A DNA stretch of 64,000 nt from Phymatolithon calcareum. Taxonomy: Eukaryota > Rhodophyta > Florideophyceae > Hapalidiales. The DNA is taken from contig OZ345384.1 of the NCBI GenBank assembly GCA_977006965.1, forward strand, positions 744,001 through 808,000, given 5' to 3'. The notes under the pieces were generated by a model. It ran no database searches. It worked only from the letters and a program-made list of their open reading frames with translations, and was not told where the DNA came from. The translations under genes were made by a program, and so were the position numbers. This document shows, piece by piece, positions 49,746-60,180 of this stretch; position 1 is the first letter of the stretch; every line of letters starts with the position of its first letter.

Positions 49746-50588
49746 GAATTCAACCATCCATGTGATCGTTCTGTTGTAGCGGTCTGCGTAGACCACTACA
49801 ACAGAACGATCACATTAAGGAGATGTGTACCGTAAGCCGGGATAACAAATGAAAGTAAAACGTAAGAGTACCAGGCCCGAGTGGGTACAATAGGACCCGA
49901 GGGCGGAGCCCGAGGGACTTTTGTACCCACGAGGACCAGGTACGAGCACGTTTTACACATTTGTTATCCCGGCTTACGGTACACATACGACTTGTTTTTG
50001 TAGACGCGAGAAAACACGCCGTTTTGAAAAGTACAAGTTTGTTGCCAATGGAAGCTCCCACATAAAGTACAAAAATGACTCTTTCACTGGACCACTACGA
50101 ACCGAAGCGATGGTAAAGCGGTCCATGCCCAGCCTGTTGTCGTTTTCTGTTCACGTTTTCAAAATATTAGAAAAACTAACTTATTTAGTTCTTACCTCTG
50201 CACAAAAATTAAGTGAGAACAAACGTATTTTTTCCTCTTCCCCTTCTTAAATTCTTGAGAAAATCTATCTTATATTTCTCTCCTCTCCGAGGAATAATGT
50301 AGTGATTTACAACTTATAAAATCCTCATCACATCAAAATAAACAATCGAATATAAGCTTCCAACTTATTTTTCCCGCATCAGATTTTATAAGTTGAAGGT
50401 TGACCGGGTTTGGAAGATCATCTGGCCAATAGAACTGAGTTTTAATGAAAGTGATATGAGCGCTGAAAATGCTCAATTTTAGATGAACTATTAAATATTT
50501 ATCGGTCCAAGCTCACATTTACTTTCGTTAGTTACGTGAAAGCAGCTCGTGTTTTCTCGCGTCTACAAAAACAAGGATGGTTGAATTC
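49746..50588. repeat. Inverted repeat pair interrupted by a foldback insert
   Basis: The right arm reads continuously from 50549 to 50588 (GTGTTTTCTCGCGTCTAC through GGATGGTTGAATTC). The left arm is split: GAATTCAACCATCC at 49746-49759 and CTTGTTTTTGTAGACG onward at 49991-50017. The gap is exactly the hairpin-rich block 49760-49990, so that block was inserted into one arm. Confidence 0.8.
49760..49990. repeat. Foldback block with two large hairpins
   Basis: Hairpin 1: arms 49760-49785 and 49790-49815, 26 bp with one mismatch, 4-nt loop. Hairpin 2: arms 49824-49851 and 49958-49985, 28 bp perfect, extending imperfectly inward through GTAAAACGT and GTGGGTACAA to a GC-rich loop near 49895. A related but shorter copy of hairpin 2 is at 60190-60285. 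Confidence 0.9.
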
Positions 50589-51960
50589 ATTCACCTGTTC
50601 AAGTATAACGGTATGGGTGTCTAGAGTGCCGTTTCTGGAAAGACAGATAGAAGAGTCAATATAAAAAGTGAAGTCAAGAGTTGTCAACCAGCGTGTTGAA
50701 CAGGCTATCGCAGAAGACGAAAGTTTCGTAAACCTTGGAGAAGAGGCATGAATAAACAATTAACTTGACTATTGCGGGAAGTATTCAAATTGCAATCCGA
50801 ATTGCGACTAACCGTAGTGAGAAATTGAATTGTTTAATTGCACGACAAACAGCAATGTCCAGCAATGAAATTGGCACCACCCCTGGTGACACTTAGACTC
50901 AAGACGGTTGTATGGTCTGGTATTAATATTGGCGTGGTACAACGGTCGGCGCCAGAAGTTCCGAAGAGTATTGCCGGCTATGCTGCCTTGAAGTCTGCCG
51001 CAGGCCGGAAAACAGAACCGACACCACCAGTCAAACCTACAAGTGCAAAATCTGCAGGTGGGACTGACACACTTCGAAATCTGTGGATGGGTCTATTGGA
51101 GGAAGGTTCTGAGCTTATCACCCAACTACTGCCTGCAAGCCAAAAATACTTCATCCTGTACATTCGCTTAGATCAAAGAAGGAGTGGACGGTCTCCGTCC
51201 TCTGGAGATGCTCGACACGACAGGAAGTCTACTGCAGCGAGGGAGAGAGTAATCTTGGACCAATTCGCGCAGATCTTCTCCATACGAGATTGCAGGATGT
51301 TTTTGTCCTCAAATGCCAGAACTGGTGGAGTATATCATGGTTAACCCGTCTGCAATTGCCATTGCGCAGCATTTCCTTACTAACGCGAACACTTTCAAGT
51401 ACTTTGCTGACATTCTTTTGAACTTTGCAGTGACCAAGATGTATATACTGGGTGTCCCTCGGGCGAAGAGTACAGCGGATCAGACTGCCGATCAAAAACG
51501 CGCCCACACGTTTCTGTGCCTTTCTAAATTGCTGTTCGCAAGCGTACCAAACTTCAACATGAATGAACCACTTCTAAGGTTGCATTTGGGAACCATTTTT
51601 CCAGAGTGTCTAAGTCATGCCTCAAAATGCAAAGATCTTTACAACTATTTGCAGCTGCTCCGGGCGCTGTTCAAGTCTCTTACAAGTGGTGGGGAAGAGC
51701 ATGATATGCAATTTGACTATCTCTTTCGCGATTTTATGCCACTGGTTGAACTTCTTCTTTCAGGATTATTACGTCTTTACAATGAACCACATCGCCTTGC
51801 GCATACGGACCTGATCGTTGAACTCGGCCTCATTATTTCAGCACGGCCATCGACTCTTTTCCCTTATCGAATTCTAATAGTAGTTATCTCTGTTCGTGCT
51901 CCTCGGAAGGGGAGAAACTATCGGCTATCGTTTGGATCAAGTGTCCGCCACGAAGTCCGT

Positions 51961-53055
51961 TAACGTTTTACAGCAGAAGGATAACATTCTGTCATGTCTG
52001 AAAATTTGCGCCAGACAAAATTGTATCGGAGGGGGACTGCATTCTGATGTCCGTCGGTCGTAGCCGCACATTACCCAAGTGCGACCGTGTGGTACCTCAG
52101 ATCAAGAACAGCCGAGCTCCCGTGAACGTCAGCGAACAAACGCGAGACGTTATTTGCAAAAATATGTATTTGAACCGTGTATACCGCAATTCTTCTTTCT
52201 GGTCGCGTAACTCCGAGAGCATTTGTTCACAGAAAAGCAACATCCGCATGACTTAAAAATACCTGTGATAGCGATTTTACAGTAGACCTCACTATTGAAG
52301 ACTGAGTTTCCGAAGTAACAAATACCCAAGAGCATCCTTTCGTCGCATCTATAACACACACATAGAAGGTAGGACGATTTAGGTTCCAAACTTTCCCGAA
52401 CGCCTATGGCAGGCGGCAGGTTTCAACGGTTTACACACTGAAAGGTAGCAACTGATGAAGCCTTGCCCGAATATTCATAAGACTGTGAGGCTTTTAAAAA
52501 ACTTCAATTGAGAAAACATATATAACTTGCAGTCTTGTAACAGGCATAACAGACGTGAACAGGATTGCCGAAGTGTTGGTAGTGTCTGATCGGGCGGTAG
52601 AATTGGGCGTCACAGACTGTGACGTCCAAATACGGTCCGTAACCGAGACGTCATACCTAAGACTTTCTGTTACCTCATGGTGTGACCGAAACATTTACTA
52701 TCTCAAGATTTGACACTGACAACCATCGACTGACAACCCTAGCACACATCTCATTTTACACTCCCACCAATTCGTCTCGTCTCTGCCCTGCTGATCATTC
52801 GTCGTCTCAATTGACGAGAAAATCTGGTCCACTTTTTTGGCTTTCTCCTGACTCGGAGAAGTAGCAAGATTTATCCGTACAGTGGTTTTGTCTCGTTGCC
52901 AAAGAGAACATCACATACGGGTCAGTGCGGCACGACTCATTGCTCCTCTCTTGGAGGTCTATTGCAGTACCGATCTGTTCGCTGATTGCGGCAATCTGCT
53001 GCTGAGCGTTTTGTCGACCTTTTTCTGCGCCTGGTCCGTTCCATGCTTGGATGTG
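51961..53055. other. Intergenic; LINE D tail and aspartate kinase 2 3' flank
   Basis: A LINE D tail lies at 52440-52505 (GATGAAGCCTTGCCC, then GACTGTGAGGCTTTTAAAAA). Otherwise short frames without recognised family. The last few hundred bases are the 3' flank of the minus-strand kinase. Confidence 0.5.
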
Positions 53056-54612
53056 TCAACAGTCGAAGAACTCCTTGTGAATCGCTTGCACCGCTGCCTT
53101 GGCATACTTCCCGTCAATGACGAGGGATATATTGATTTTGCTCGCACCCTGCGAGATCATCAGGATCCGAATCCCCTCTTTATTCAGAGTGCTCACCGCC
53201 CGCCCCACTACCTCTCCTCCACGAGCAGAGCTGGAAACCAGGCTGACAATAGCCTTATCGCTCGCTGAGAAAGAAACCTTAGCAATTCGACTCAACTCCT
53301 GCTTCAAATTCCCCTCTGTTTCTGCGTCACAATGCTTGCCGTCCAAAGTCATGGAAATGGAAACCTCCGAAGTAGCAATCGTATCCACGGACACCTTATG
53401 ACTTTCGAATGTTTTGAAAACTTCCGCCAGAAAGCCGTATGCCCCAAGCATACGCGTACTCACCACATCAACAATCTGTACTTTCTTCTTTAGGGAGATT
53501 GCCGTCACGGGATTGGCCGCACCTATTGCTCGCTCACGCAAGATCACAGTGCCTGGATGGTCAGGATTGTAACTATTCTTCACGCGCACCGGAATGTTCC
53601 ATTGCATGGAAGGTTGCATTGCAGTTGGATGCAAAATTTTGGCACCGAAGAAGGCCATTTCCGCGGCCTCCTCAAACGATATAATCGGCACAGGGATTGC
53701 TGCCTCCACGATACCCGGGTCCGTCGACAGGATTCCGTCCACGTCCTTCCATACCTGCACCTCGGACGCGCCCACCGCCGCGCCAACCGCAGACGCTGTC
53801 AGATCGCTCCCACCACGACCGAGCGTAGTGATGTTGCCGAAGCGATCCTTCGCAATGAAACCGGTGACGACAGCGACAACGTCGTATGGCACGCGCTTCT
53901 CAAAGTAATCCGCGACAGCAGGAATCGTCGATTCATCAAGCTGGGCCTTAGTGAAGTCAGAATCTGATAGAAAGCCAACATCAAATGCGTCGAGAGGCAT
54001 AGCGGGAATACCTTCGTTCTGCGTGAGATGCGCGGCGAAGATGCGGACGCTGAGCCGCTCACCAAATGAAACGAGATAGTCCTTGGTTCGCGGGGAGAGC
54101 TCTTGGATAAACTTGATGCCAATGAGCAGCTGGTCAAGGTGGATAAGAAGTGGATCGCAGAGGGTTTCAGGGTTCAGTCCGAGCGCTTGACAGGCACTAT
54201 ATGCACGCGTCCTAATCGAGCTCATTTCAACCACACCTTCCTTGAGAGCGCGATCCCCAGCGGCGAGCAATTCGTTTGTGCTCGAACCCATGGCGGAAAG
54301 GATGACAATGGGCGCGCGACGCGTCCGGTCGAACTGAAGACGGACGAGCATAGCCACTTCGCGAAGACGGTCAGCATCGGCGAGACTTGATCCGCCGAAC
54401 TTGCACACGACGCGGTCAAGCGTGGGTGGCGCGTCGAGAGTGGAAGTTTGCGATGTGGCGTCGGGTGCCTCGGACATTGCGGCCAGCCACGTTGCGTAAT
54501 TTCGCCTGCGGCTCGCCGTGCTCTTCGCCGAATGCACCACTGGCGCGACTTGGACGACGCCGAAACGAGAGCCGCCATGTCGGAGCGGAAGTGGGGTGGC
54601 TGCAAACGCCAT
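53056..54612 (-). CDS. Aspartate kinase 2, plastid-type monofunctional
   Basis: 518 residues. Same reaction and domain order as the enzyme at 25864-27426: transit-like N-terminus (MAFAATPLPLRHGGSRFG), CKFGGSSLADADRL at the same residue position (KFGGSS 71-76), SFGER, then TGFIAKDRFGNITTLGRGGS, FFGAKILHPTAMQP and two ACT domains ending KINISLVIDGKYAKAAVQ. It is closely similar outside the first 60 residues, so the pair arose by duplication. The transit region and linker have diverged most. Differences in the first ACT domain (TFESHKVSVDTI against TFAKHKVSVDTI) are mild, so different feedback control cannot be claimed from sequence alone. It is convergent in orientation with kinase 1. A GCGACCAAT motif lies about 165 bp upstream of the ATG. 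Confidence 0.95.
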   Translation of the reverse strand: MAFAATPLPLRHGGSRFGVVQVAPVVHSAKSTASRRRNYATWLAAMSEAPDATSQTSTLDAPPTLDRVVCKFGGSSLADADRLREVAMLVRLQFDRTRRAPIVILSAMGSSTNELLAAGDRALKEGVVEMSSIRTRAYSACQALGLNPETLCDPLLIHLDQLLIGIKFIQELSPRTKDYLVSFGERLSVRIFAAHLTQNEGIPAMPLDAFDVGFLSDSDFTKAQLDESTIPAVADYFEKRVPYDVVAVVTGFIAKDRFGNITTLGRGGSDLTASAVGAAVGASEVQVWKDVDGILSTDPGIVEAAIPVPIISFEEAAEMAFFGAKILHPTAMQPSMQWNIPVRVKNSYNPDHPGTVILRERAIGAANPVTAISLKKKVQIVDVVSTRMLGAYGFLAEVFKTFESHKVSVDTIATSEVSISMTLDGKHCDAETEGNLKQELSRIAKVSFSASDKAIVSLVSSSARGGEVVGRAVSTLNKEGIRILMISQGASKINISLVIDGKYAKAAVQAIHKEFFDC

Positions 54613-56851
54613 GACGCAATGTCGCTTTGGCAGAGTTTGAGCGACTCTATTGCGACGGTGGTCGCTGCGACTATTTGGCGTAAGTTCAGAGTTTTGTCTT
54701 CCGGATCGCTGCGGGAAATCATGATCAGGACAGCTTGTCAGTGCATCTAAGCGCGTGCGGATGTTCGTCTATAATTGGTCGCTGCTACTACACAGTCGCT
54801 AATTCTGACAAATCGATATTCTAGTAATGGCGCCACAGCAAGCGCTTTCACAATAAGCCAATCAAATTCTGGCCTGGCCGTCTGAGAAAATGGAAACTGA
54901 CGTTCGTCAGCCGTGGCTGACAAACGCCAAAAATGCATTTTTCAGCAGCATATGTTTTTTTTCCACTTTTATTAAATATTTTGTAAAAAGGAGAAGAAGA
55001 AAGGTAGATTTTTATTTAAAAGTTACCAATGCATGGGCTGACGCTTGGGGCAACTTTCCTAGTACCAAGAGGTTTTGGCTGGATTCTGTCTGTAGAAGAG
55101 TTTCTTTTTTGTTGGTGTAACACGATTCAGTGGTGTACGAAGACCAACCTTTGGTCTTCTTGGGGACCTCGGGGGAAAGTACTCCCCTGCCTTGTGGCAC
55201 GCTGTGATTTCAGGTCGGGTCAAAAAGTAAAATTTATTTATTGGCGACATGAAATCTAAGAGGGCCGTCTGGGGTTCTTTTTACATCAAACGTGGATGGA
55301 TGAGCTCATTTTTGAGTGATAAATACAATGGCTGAATCGGAATTTTGTGCTGAGAAAAATTGCAATGCTATATCCATTTAGTGCAGCATGGGACAAAGCT
55401 GGCTTCAGAATAGGATTAGGCCCCAGGACAGCACCGACAGAACTTTGTGTTCGATTTTCCCTCGTCGACAAATTGCTGGCAAGTTTACCGTCTTCGCGAA
55501 AGTCGAGGGCAGAGGGACAATGAAGTGCATTAATGCATTAAAGCAACTATTTTAATGGAGCAGAATAATATCGAAAAAGATGGGAAAACCAAGAAGTAAC
55601 AAGTGCTATTGGCCACTGTGCCGTTAGACACCTAATATAAGTGAAAATTGGCCCAAGGTGTGAACAGACCTTGAACCTGGACCGTGGGAGGAGGGCTGAC
55701 AGAAATGATCAATATCATAATACCACAGGTGCCCCGTACCATATTCTAGTGAATACGGCAAACTTTATGAGCAGATAAGTAATTTCCTCTTTTCTTAATT
55801 CCGACTTTCCCTTCGTTAGGTGCCCCCTAGATGGGTTTATGGCAGCTTAGATTCTGCAACCCAATTGCGAAAAGGTGCACTAACGTTTTCAATGCTGCGT
55901 TTATTCCTACATCGTTGGCTCTAGTGTATCGGAGCTGGAATTGTCGGTTCGAATTTAGTCGCCTATTAAGTCTCGAAAAAGATGGCCGGTGGTGCTAATG
56001 GAATTTTAGAATGGGGTTTGCCAATAAAGAGAAACCGATCGAGTGCCGTGGGGGCAACAACGTAGTGTAAGTATGACTTCTCGGCTTAAGTAGCCTTGAA
56101 AATTTGATTGAATCATCAGCAGGAAGGTCGGCTCTGTCTCGTACGCTGGCGTGATTCGAGAAATGGCAGACTGGACGTCCGTAATGGAATGATTATATTG
56201 CATTCTGCATTTCTCCAAAGTGTTGTTAGCAGCGCTTCGAGGGTCTACATTTACTCCATTCTGTTCTATCATGTGCGACATGAAGAGCTATTTTTTTGTT
56301 TCGATGGAGGACGTCACGGTTGGTTTGGCAAACAGCAGTACCACTTGGGCGTACTTGCGGTGCCCGTCCATGCGGACGATGTGAGCATCGCTCGAGCGCC
56401 TTTTCTGCCTCCTGGGCGTCCCACACGGGACTCTTCGCTGGCAACAACTGAGGGGATCCTGTGCTGCGCGCAGGTAAGTGCATTACAGAACTGGAACATC
56501 TATTTCATGGTTAAATCGGCGGTGACAATGGAATTGGTTTCGGCTGCTACGGCTTCTCAGCTTTGTCAAATTTCTTCAGGATACCTGTGCATTCCTAGTA
56601 CTATTTGCACAACAGTCAAAAGAGCAATTTCAGTCGTCTCCATGTCGCCCACCATCCAGTTTACATTCTATCGTCTTCGTACGTCATGCAGATTCATAAT
56701 CTTAATGGTGCTGCGCCATAATGTTGAGCAATGAGAACTGTGTTTCTTAAAGCTATTTTCAAAACTACCAGAATAGACATGAAGCATACTTTTGAGGAAG
56801 AGAATGTTGTTGTGCCAATCCATCGGTCGATTCCTTCTGCGGCGCGCGAAT
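54613..56851. other. Aspartate kinase 2 upstream region and unassigned DNA
   Basis: GCGACCAAT (minus strand) is at 54774-54782, in the promoter position for kinase 2. A dispersed repeat copy lies at 54990-55175. The remaining 1.7 kb has only short frames without recognised family. Confidence 0.4.
54990..55175 (+). repeat. Dispersed repeat, copy 2
   Basis: Matches 27890-28075. It reads AWGNFPSTKRFWLDSV in one frame. It lies about 380 bp upstream of aspartate kinase 2, whereas copy 1 lies about 460 bp downstream of kinase 1. Confidence 0.75.
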
Positions 56852-57262
56852 TTAAACGCAGAGCTTTGTTGCCGCAAGAAGGCAGGTGCCAAACGCCGAG
56901 GATCCCATCCCAGCTGCACATGCGGATTGTGCTTTTGCGTAGCAGGTCGAAAATGCCGTCCAGCCAGTACTGGCGCAAACCGAGACACATGCCGCCTGTG
57001 CCTCAGCATGGCATCCAGCGCATCCAGGTAATACCGCCAAACCACAAGCAGCGACGGCCGCGGACTGACACGTCGAATAACACAAAGGACCGCCAGGGTC
57101 AAGAAGTGCGCAGACCTTGGCGGCGGCGGCCTGAAATGCGCAGTCAGCAACGACAACTGCGGGCGCTGCCATGGCACACGATGCAGCAACTGCCGCGAAA
57201 CAAGTCAAGCTTGCTGTAGCTGCATGGACAAAGAGGGCGAAAACGATTAGAAGCGATTTCAT
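56852..57262 (-). CDS. Secreted cysteine-rich small protein
   Basis: 136 residues from ATG 57262. The N-terminus MKSLLIVFALFVHAATA is a clear signal peptide with a likely cut after ATA. The mature part of about 118 residues has 15 Cys, spaced every 4-13 residues, with Ala-rich helical segments between them (for example CQSAAVAACGLAVLPGCAGC). The frame is open upstream for 69 codons, but that part has no signal character, so I use the internal Met. I do not recognise the family. The pattern of Cys in Ala-rich helices suggests a disulphide-stabilised extracellular protein. It ends in LCV, stop. An odd Cys count (15) leaves room for a dimer or a missing exon. Confidence 0.6.
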   Translation of the reverse strand: MKSLLIVFALFVHAATASLTCFAAVAASCAMAAPAVVVADCAFQAAAAKVCALLDPGGPLCYSTCQSAAVAACGLAVLPGCAGCHAEAQAACVSVCASTGWTAFSTCYAKAQSACAAGMGSSAFGTCLLAATKLCV

Positions 57263-57601
57263 CCAACCTTGAAGTGAGGCAAACGTTCGCAGTCTATTGG
57301 TGAGGAAGAGAGAATCGTCCACTGTATATGTAGTAATCCTGACTACAAATATCATATCCTCGCAAGCCCTACTATGCACGCGCAACTCTGGCGCGAGATT
57401 CACAAACGGGACAGTATCGCCGTTGGATGATGATTGGCGGCGAGCGATGAGGAGAGCCTCCATGAGCACTGATCATGATGATAGGATGGAGAGCGTTCTG
57501 GACAGCAGATCAGAGAGATGCAAGATGATCGTGTCTTGGTGATCGCGATTTTGTTGACCAATACACACACGTTAGGCCCCACTATGGGTGAGATCATCAT
57601 C

Positions 57602-57672
57602 GCAACTTTGACTGACTGACAATCAAGATCCGTAATTTTTACGGATCTATATTGTCAGTGAGTCAAAGTTGC
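57602..57672. repeat. Long hairpin, 33-bp arms
   Basis: Arms 57602-57634 and 57640-57672 pair with about four mismatches around a 5-nt loop; the outer arm is GCAACTTTGACT and the inner CGTA/TACG closes the loop. The surrounding 57263-58082 has no recognised gene. It may be a miniature transposon, a small-RNA precursor or a foldback remnant. Confidence 0.8.
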
Positions 57673-58082
57673 CGTTTTTCCAGGTTTGGCTAAAATTACG
57701 CTAACAAGAATCTCCCAAGGCAGCAAATACATTCCTCACGTAGCGACCTCTCAAAAATGTAGTGAAATTAAGGGGTATCGTATTTCTCTAATTTTTTTTC
57801 AAGCGGTCTCCGACCTTTTTTCCGCTAAAACTTTCCCTATTTCCTCGAGAACGTTCCCTATGCCCCTGCAGCTGTAGGGGAATAGGGAACATCCAAGTAT
57901 GTCTTTAATTTAGGTTTTTCTACGTTAACAATTCGCTCTCTATCATACAGAGGCCGGCAGTCCAAGAGAATCCTATAATACTACGCCCAAGCGTCGCTAT
58001 AATTGTTCAATCTTTTTCTGGTGAAGCTCTCGTCTATAGAGAGAAATGTTGACGATGACGCGTAATTGTTCACAGTTCACGC

Positions 58083-58425
58083 ATGGGCTCCTTAAGACGC
58101 AAGCGGAAGGTTCCCTCAAGTAAGCACGACCCTAATATCGAATACATTCGGAACGGCAGCAGAGTGCCTCATGGAGACCATACGTATGAACCTAACAAAG
58201 TATTAACTGGACTCCGGAGAAATGATAGGAACGGAAAAGGCATTAGACTCCATACTATTCTACAGCGTCACCATAAACGACTATATTAACGACGCTTTTG
58301 AAGACATGAAACGACGAGTCCCTGTATTAGGGACCAGGCGATATACTAGAATGAACAAGTTAAGAAAAGCTGCTCCCGTACAGTCTTAGGAGTGTTAATG
58401 AGGGCTTTCAAATAAACAACTAAAC
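58083..58425 (+). mobile_element. Decayed LINE family A 3' end
   Basis: Reads across frames like the end of the young A copy (GRFPQVSTTL, then RTEKALDSILFYSVTIND). It ends with a tail CAGTCTTAGGAGTGTTAATG then AGGGCTTTCAAATAAAC. Heavily mutated. Confidence 0.65.
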
Positions 58426-58800
58426 AGTTACAAAAAAATGGGCTCCTTGATATCCGTTCAGCTCATGCTTTCATATTATTTCCATATGCACCTTCACAAT
58501 TGCTCTCGACACAATTCAACCGGTGGCGTTGCAAGTTGCCCGCAGAAGATTTTAGGCTTTCGGCAGATCACACTTTTCAACTGTAGAGGAATTGTAGCAA
58601 ATGTGAATAAAGATTGCTGCAGAATGGATATCTGACTCAAAGTTGTCGATTGAAAAAGGAAGTCCAAGAACGTCCTCGGCTTCCTTCATTTTTCACCTTA
58701 TTTTTATGAACTGAATTGTAGTTCCCATTTTTATAAAAAAAACTTTATTCTTTAGATTGAATGTATATATTCCGTAGTTGAAAAATTAAGATTGATTAAG

Positions 58801-60176
58801 GGGGGGGGATATGTGTTGATTTATTTTAAAAGCTCCCAAGGCCTCTCTTGAAGAGTAACAGGGCCGCTTTCGCACGATTTTCTAAGCTCACGTAGTTTGA
58901 CTGTTCAGTACAACCTTGATTCGTATTTCTCTCCCAACAAGTGCTCCAGTTAGTCGCTTACATTCATATTCAATTTCAGGACTAATCTTGGATGAAGATA
59001 GAATGCGTTGGAGCGCGACCAGCTCAATCACGGCTGTGACACCAAAGTATGCACCAAGTACTGATTTTCTCCAAAGAGGTGCTCTATTGAATATCAGCCG
59101 TAGGCATCGCAACCGTGTAGATCTTTCTCTTACGCGGAGAACCATCGGTAGATTGTTCGAATCAGTTGGTATCTCGAGCGATCTTCCCTCTTCTTCCTCT
59201 GCCCATAACTCAATTCTTTCTTTTCGTCGCCCTTTCTTTGAGACTGAGCCCTCCTTGGCTTTGTCGAGAGCTTGCTGCAGATCTTCATATTTCTTGAGGC
59301 ACTCTATATCCTTGGTTGCCTCCTTAATGTCTTCGTCTCTCGCAGAATACTCATCTGCTTCGTCGAGGCGCTTCTTCTGTTTCACTAGACTCGCAGAGAA
59401 CCTTTCTGCTTGGTGTCTTCTCCACATGGCAGGTGGTTCTAGTCGGCACAGAACTCGCATTCTTCCATGGCGGTGCTGGGCATATGTCCCAAAAACATAC
59501 TTGAAGAATAAACCTTCTGCAGATTCGATTGCTGATTGTAATCGCTTTGTCAGAGGCGTGACGTGGAGTGCGTACTCCCACTTTGGCAAAATAAGCGACT
59601 TGAAGATTCTAATGCATGTCACAGGCTGAAAGCCTCGAACATTGACTCCAATTTCCCGCAGTTTGTGTATGCACCCCACGGCATTTCGTACTCTTGATAA
59701 CGCCATGTCGTCTGTTACGCCTTTGTGGTTCATGCTTATACCGAGATACGAGAGCCTCCAAGCTTGATGAAGAACTCGACCCGCAATGTGGAAGGTGTGT
59801 TTCCTGAGTCCCTTGTATTTAAGGATCTCGCTCTTTCCTGGCTTTGTGTTCCAGGTCATACCATTTTCCTTCGCCCAGGTAGTCGCTATATCAAGTAGCT
59901 TCTGCATTCCTTCTCCATCCTTTGATTGCAGCTGGACATCGTCAGCGAACAGTTGCGCTGGATTTTCAGAGACGTCGCTGGGGACCTTGGAGACCGCTTC
60001 CGCGAATGTATCCATGAAGATATTGTACAGACACGGGCTCAGTGGGGACCCTTGGGGTACTCCTCGATCGATAATGCACCATGTTCGTGTATCATCGCCT
60101 GCTGACGTAACCCACGAGGGTTTCAGAAGATATGCCACCATCCTTGTTATTTCGTCGGGTAGCTTCTGCTCGAGTC
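58801..60176 (-). mobile_element. LINE family B, young 5'-truncated, oligo(C) tail
   Basis: TGATTAAG at 58793-58800 and 60177-60184 is the target duplication (8-9 bp, ambiguous because of the G run). On the sense strand the element ends ACACATAT followed by 9 C. It inserted at the edge of the foldback repeat copy. Its last 687 bp are nearly identical to the B copy at 13120-13806. Confidence 0.9.
58888..60174 (-). CDS. Non-LTR reverse transcriptase (5'-truncated, family B)
   Basis: 429 codons without a stop from the element's 5' edge (RLEQKLPDEITRMVAYLLKP) to KVVLNSQTT. It contains DRGVPQGSPLSPCLYNIFMD, AQLFADDVQLQ (catalytic Asp pair), NTKPGKSEI and LSYLGISMNHKGV, then a thumb region (PKWEYALHVTPLTKRL) and a charged C-terminus. 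The first catalytic Asp block lies upstream of the truncation, so the enzyme is incomplete. The apparent start further 5' is outside the element. This is a distinct family from A, with shared block order. Confidence 0.9.
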   Translation of the reverse strand, partial: LEQKLPDEITRMVAYLLKPSWVTSAGDDTRTWCIIDRGVPQGSPLSPCLYNIFMDTFAEAVSKVPSDVSENPAQLFADDVQLQSKDGEGMQKLLDIATTWAKENGMTWNTKPGKSEILKYKGLRKHTFHIAGRVLHQAWRLSYLGISMNHKGVTDDMALSRVRNAVGCIHKLREIGVNVRGFQPVTCIRIFKSLILPKWEYALHVTPLTKRLQSAIESAEGLFFKYVFGTYAQHRHGRMRVLCRLEPPAMWRRHQAERFSASLVKQKKRLDEADEYSARDEDIKEATKDIECLKKYEDLQQALDKAKEGSVSKKGRRKERIELWAEEEEGRSLEIPTDSNNLPMVLRVRERSTRLRCLRLIFNRAPLWRKSVLGAYFGVTAVIELVALQRILSSSKISPEIEYECKRLTGALVGREIRIKVVLNSQTT

Positions 60177-60180
60177 TGAT

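Larger units (their letters stand above)
49383..50885. mobile_element. hAT element 3, non-autonomous, inside TRRAP fragment
   Basis: The ends are CAGGGGTGGTGC and its inverse, flanked by CTGACACT (49375-49382) and GTGACACT (50886-50893), a one-mismatch 8-bp duplication. Excision restores the TRRAP-like frame (LLKTLTLRLKTV). Subterminal regions are rich in AATTGCAATT-type motifs. No transposase is visible, and the interior is dominated by inverted repeats. Confidence 0.9.
49340..51960 (+). pseudogene. TRRAP/Tra1-like gene fragment, interrupted
   Basis: Reads EISNCKNLLKTLTL up to the hAT insertion, then RLKTVVWSGINI directly after it. Later come ILDQFAQIFSI, PQMPELVEYIMVNPSAIAIA, FLTNANTFKYFADILLNFAV, KDLYNYLQLLRALFKSL and TDLIVELGLIISARPSTLFP. 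The order and motifs fit the helical-repeat region of TRRAP/Tra1, the large pseudokinase scaffold of SAGA and NuA4 acetyltransferase complexes. Evidence that it is dead: a 1.5-kb hAT insertion, a frameshift near 51310, loss of similarity after about 51900, and no kinase-like or FAT region. It is probably a duplicated fragment; a functional copy should exist elsewhere. Confidence 0.75.

Noticed and set aside
50532-50759. hAT transposase piece in hAT element 3
   Set aside because: The minus-strand frame has a vaguely transposase-like composition, but no dimerisation or catalytic motif could be identified.
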